A program made the translations under genes and the position numbers. A stretch of 64,000 nt of DNA from Dentipellis sp. KUC8613. Lineage: Eukaryota; Basidiomycota; Agaricomycetes; Russulales; Hericiaceae. The stretch is taken from contig NSJX01000016.1 of the NCBI GenBank assembly GCA_002286715.1, positions 252,613-316,612 on the forward strand, read 5' to 3'. The notes beneath the pieces were generated by a model. The model was not told where the DNA came from. It did not search any database and saw only the letters and a list, made by a program, of their open reading frames with translations. Shown one piece after another: positions 60,711-64,000 of this stretch. How positions within the stretch are numbered: position 1 is the stretch's first letter; every line of letters starts with the position of its first letter.

Positions 60711-63288
60711 TCAACAACCTGTCTGAGAGAAAATGGAGAAGAGATGCTCACTGGAACCATCGACACCAGCTACGGCGAGCAGTGCACCGAAGACACCGCC
60801 GAGACCCTCGCCGGCCAGCAGACCAGCCGAAATGGGGAACATGTACATGTCGTACGTCGACGGGCTGCGACGCGCCCAGATGTAGTTGAATGTTGCGCCG
60901 AAGATCCTACAGGACAGATCATGTCAGTTCTTGGTACGATGAAGGGCGAGAGGGAGTAACGAACATGGCGGTGGGGTAGTAAGTCTGGGGCACGACAAAG
61001 GCGAGACCGATGGCGTTCCAGTTGGGGACCCAGTGCCAGTACTTTTTGGGGATCCACAGGTTCTTCACGACCACGGTCAGGACAGAGAGGATGGCCAGAG
61101 CGATGGCGGTGTATCCAGAAGACGAGGGGATAGCTGAAGAACATTTTCTCGTCAGCATCAGCCAACTACACCTCTGCACGTCAAGAGTACTCACGCAGCT
61201 TAGGACTAGAAACAGCAACAGCGACCGCAGCCCACGCACTCACACTCGGCGCGCCATACGTGCACTTGCCGTCGGGCGGAAGATAGAGGATGCAGGGCGA
61301 CGCAGTGGTGAAGAGGATGAACAGGCCGCTGGTGAGGAAGACCGCGACGACGGCGCCGGTGAGCTGGGCGACGAACTGGTTGCGCGGCTTGGCGCCGAGC
61401 AGGTAGCCGGTCTTGAGGTCGCCCGTCATGTCGACGGCCTGCCCGGACGCGCCCGCGGCCACGACACCGGCGACCAGGTTGAGGGACTGCGCGGGCTTGA
61501 GGTCCATGTGCTGGCCCTTCCCGATGCCTCCGAAAATAACTTGCGAAGCCTGGGAGAGAGCTCGAATTAGGACAGAACATAGATCGGCATATCAACAATT
61601 GCTTACCTTGGCGACAGTCGAGATAGGGTTGACATCTGTGTATCCCGAGGACTGGACACCGATGAAGGAGAAGATAAATCCGAGCAAGAGAGCCAAAATA
61701 CTCTCTCCGACATTCAGATGGAACTGGGTGCCGAGCAGCGCGCAGGACAGGATGATGGACGCAAACAACCCGCCAACCCAAGCCCATGTAGGAATGCGGT
61801 CCTCCAGTGCGACATGGTCCTCGTCAACGCCGTCGACGCTGCTGAGCCATGCGCGGGGATCGCGAGAGCGCTTGAAGCGGATGGACCTGATGCTGCGCCA
61901 GAGCGGGCCGGCTGCACCGAACAGGACGTCTGCGGCGGAGTAGACCAACATGACGAGGACGCCGGGCCAGAGGAGCCAGTAGCGGGGCGAGGGCGTCTTG
62001 ACGAACGCAGCGACATCGTCGAAGGACATTGCTTGGTAGGACACGAGCGGGAACTCGTCGGAGATGGATTTTCCGACTGCCTTTCCGGTAGCAATGAGAG
62101 ACGGTTGGACTGTGAAAGCCGATGGTCAGCACAGGGCCAAAGACTCTCCGAGAATTGTGAAACGTACTGATGCCCCACGCGAGGACCGCACCACCGAAGA
62201 ACGACCAGGACGCATTCATACCAGAGAGCTGACCGGCACCAAAGAACGCAGGTGTGACTGCACGAGGTCAGCTAGATTCGAGATAACACACGAGAACGCT
62301 CTTACATTCAATCCACCAGCCATAGTTGTCAAGCGAGATGATGCTAGTGAAACCAATCCGGTACAGCGTCCAGCCAATGTGCCAGTCCCAGACCTGTAGA
62401 ACCTGATTTTAGAATTGGGTAGGTTGAAGAGACGAACCAAGACTCACAATACCCGGGGCATACAACGCAACGACCTTGAACAGGAAGGCAGCAGCGAACG
62501 TGACAATAAGACCGATGGACTTCTTGCGTGCAGCAATAGCTCCCGTCCGTCCATTGTGAAGCGCCCGAATGGTGTATGCAGTGGCAGACGGCGTCGGGAA
62601 CGTGAGCTTCTGGTGCACAATGAAGTGCTTGCGCAGAGGAACGACGAAGAAGACACCAAAGAACCCAGCGCAGACAGTGAGCGCTATCAGCCGACCAATG
62701 TCCTGTTGAGGGAGTTCCGACAGAAGATGCAGACGGTACATTGCGGGCATGGCCGAGACGAATAGGATGCCCAGACCACCCGACGCAGTTGCAGCAGTCT
62801 GCACCGTGCAGTTCTCCTTCGGCCCAAATGGACCACCGAAGAAACGGTTCAAAAGGCCAGACTCAGGGATGGCCCGCGAGAGAGGCTTGAGGATGGCATA
62901 TCCGAAGATAGCACCGAACAGCTGAGGGCCGAAGGTGAATCCGGTCTTGAGACCAAGGTAGATGTTCGAGGCGCCCACGACGGCACCGAGACACCAGCCC
63001 ACAAAGAGCGCGCGGAAGGTGAGTTGATGGGTCTCCTCCGGCAAGTCGGGGTCGATGGGGAAGGGCTTCGTCCTAGCCGAGAAGACGTCAATATCAATGA
63101 TGGAACTCAGCGTGGCAGAGAATGACTCACACATCGAATGCTGCGTAGGTCTCCTCCTCTTCACCACCAGCCTTTTCGTCAGCAACGCCGAGAGAGTGCT
63201 TCTCGTCGATGGAGCCGCCCGAGGAAGACCCGCGGGTGCGATGCACGACAGGCACGGGCACGTCGTTGTCGATGATAGCAGTGGACAT
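60711..63288 (-). CDS. oligopeptide transporter (OPT family, YGL114W/YSL-like)
   Basis: Polytopic membrane transporter for small peptides or metal chelates, 727 residues, eight exons: complement(join(60711..60906,60965..61133,61195..61549,61607..62109,62168..62257,62306..62393,62448..63072,63131..63288)). Length is close to yeast YGL114W. The hydrophilic N-terminus ends in AAFDVTKPFPIDP, followed by a dozen or more hydrophobic helices. Conserved parts include GAVVGASNIYLGLKTGFTFGPQLFGAIFGYAILKPL, FFGAGQLSGMNASWSFFGGAVLAWG, VSADMTGDLKTGYLL-like VDMTGDLKTGYLLGAKPR, and IPSSSGYTAIALA. A TTTATATA (minus TATATAAA) at 63377-63384 is its likely TATA box. Confidence 0.9.
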
Positions 63289-63376
63289 GGCGGTCACTTA
63301 CTATCGGCGGGCTGAGAGACCTGGCAGAAGCGCACGGAGGACAAGGTCGCAGTGAGATGGGCACATGCCCCGGGGT

Positions 63377-63384
63377 TTATATAG
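63377..63384 (-). promoter_or_regulatory. TATA box of the OPT gene
   Basis: TATATAAA on the minus strand, 89 nt upstream of the ATG. Confidence 0.5.
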
Positions 63385-63449
63385 GCACTCCGAGATACAT
63401 ACGGAGGATGTAGCCAAGTCATAGATGAAGAAGCAACGCCCGAAGACCA

Positions 63450-64000
63450 TCACGCCCAATCAGGGAAACTTCGCTTCCGCGGGCCAGGGGAAGCACATGA
63501 ATAGGTACACACGATACAAATTAGACTGACGAGCAGTGCGTTGACGAGATCGACAACTTGCGGTGTGCAGATGGCAGCTCGACCGCAGAGCGTCAGTCCG
63601 GCGAACCACACTCCGGCGCTGAGACTCAGATAAGAATGCTTCGAGTGGCACACGATGGAATGCCATGGCCACTTGGTAGCCAGTGGGTCGATCTGCGCGG
63701 AGAATTTATCAGTATGCTGTAAGAGTATGAGGTGTAGACGCCAACGAACCACAAGTCTAGCGCGCCCAAAAGACAGATCTGGGTCATGCGTAGCCTTTGC
63801 GTGAGTGTTATCAACGCGCGACCGCGTGCACAATATTCGCTTACTCTCTTGGCGCTCCGCCTTGGCACCGGCGACTGTGGGGTTGCAGCTGCCCCACCCT
63901 CCGAGTCAGAATATGAGATTCTCAGTATAGCCGGCCCCAAGCCGGCTTCGCGCAAAAACTTTTTTTCGAAATTTCTGGGTTTTCTTGTTCTTTTCTTTTC
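63450..64000 (-). CDS. C-terminal end of an unknown, possibly membrane, protein (partial)
   Basis: The frame from the window edge down to TAG at 63450 (last stretch about 63450-63710) encodes two hydrophobic segments, AGVWFAGLTLCGRAAI and VVDLVNALLVSLICIVCTY, ending PRKRSFPDWA. Possible introns lie at about 63785-63838 and 63714-63770, but no single chain of joins is convincing. No ATG opens the frame, so the start would be to the right of the window. Family not recognised. Confidence 0.35.

Overview
The window is nuclear DNA of a filamentous basidiomycete, most likely an agaricomycete. Almost every gene is cut by many short introns (about 48-70 nt, GT...AG with a CTAAC/CTAAT-like branch site), genes lie on both strands at close spacing, and several families are typical of mushroom-forming fungi (TPR plus F-box proteins, BTB proteins, expanded kinases, paired SDRs). 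Exon joins given here were worked out by hand from reading frame, splice consensus and family motifs. Each multi-exon model keeps an open frame, but none has been tested against transcripts.

0-11 kb: the 3' end of a Het-C-like gene, a serine/proline-rich unknown protein, the DEAD-box helicase Mak5, a seven-beta-strand lysine methyltransferase (Efm2-like) and a C2H2 zinc-finger protein with a TATA/E-box promoter. 11-16 kb: about 5 kb with no intact gene, but with what looks like a decayed BTB/POZ gene. 16-28.8 kb: housekeeping genes, namely a two-RRM protein, the PP1 catalytic subunit, Pwp2/Utp1 (U3 snoRNP), the divergent histone H2A/H2B pair with two MCB (ACGCGT) sites, and sterol C-8 isomerase Erg2.

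30-35.3 kb: an accessory patch with an SDR, truncated copies of that SDR and of a small helical protein, a fungal protein kinase, and the intact small helical protein. This looks like a local segmental duplication that has partly decayed. 35.7-40 kb: signal peptidase subunit Spc2, an LRR/RNI-like protein and two small proteins of unknown function.

40.8-51.5 kb: a run of oxidoreductase-type genes: an AhpD/carboxymuconolactone-decarboxylase-like protein, two tandem SDR paralogs, an aldo-keto reductase and an Old-Yellow-Enzyme-like flavin oxidoreductase with a hydrophobic C-terminal tail, interrupted by one TPR/F-box gene. 51.8-64 kb: an SH3-PX-BAR sorting nexin, a G-patch protein, complex I subunit NDUFS5, a Get5/Mdy2-like protein (tail-anchored protein insertion), an oligopeptide transporter of the YGL114W type, and the tail of an unknown, possibly membrane, protein at the right edge.

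The most unusual signals are GC-AG introns held at the same position in the two SDR paralogs, a 17-nt microexon they share, the decayed duplications at 31-32.7 kb, and the palindromic MCB pair between the histone genes. I found no rRNA, CRISPR array or intact transposon, and no tRNA that I could support.
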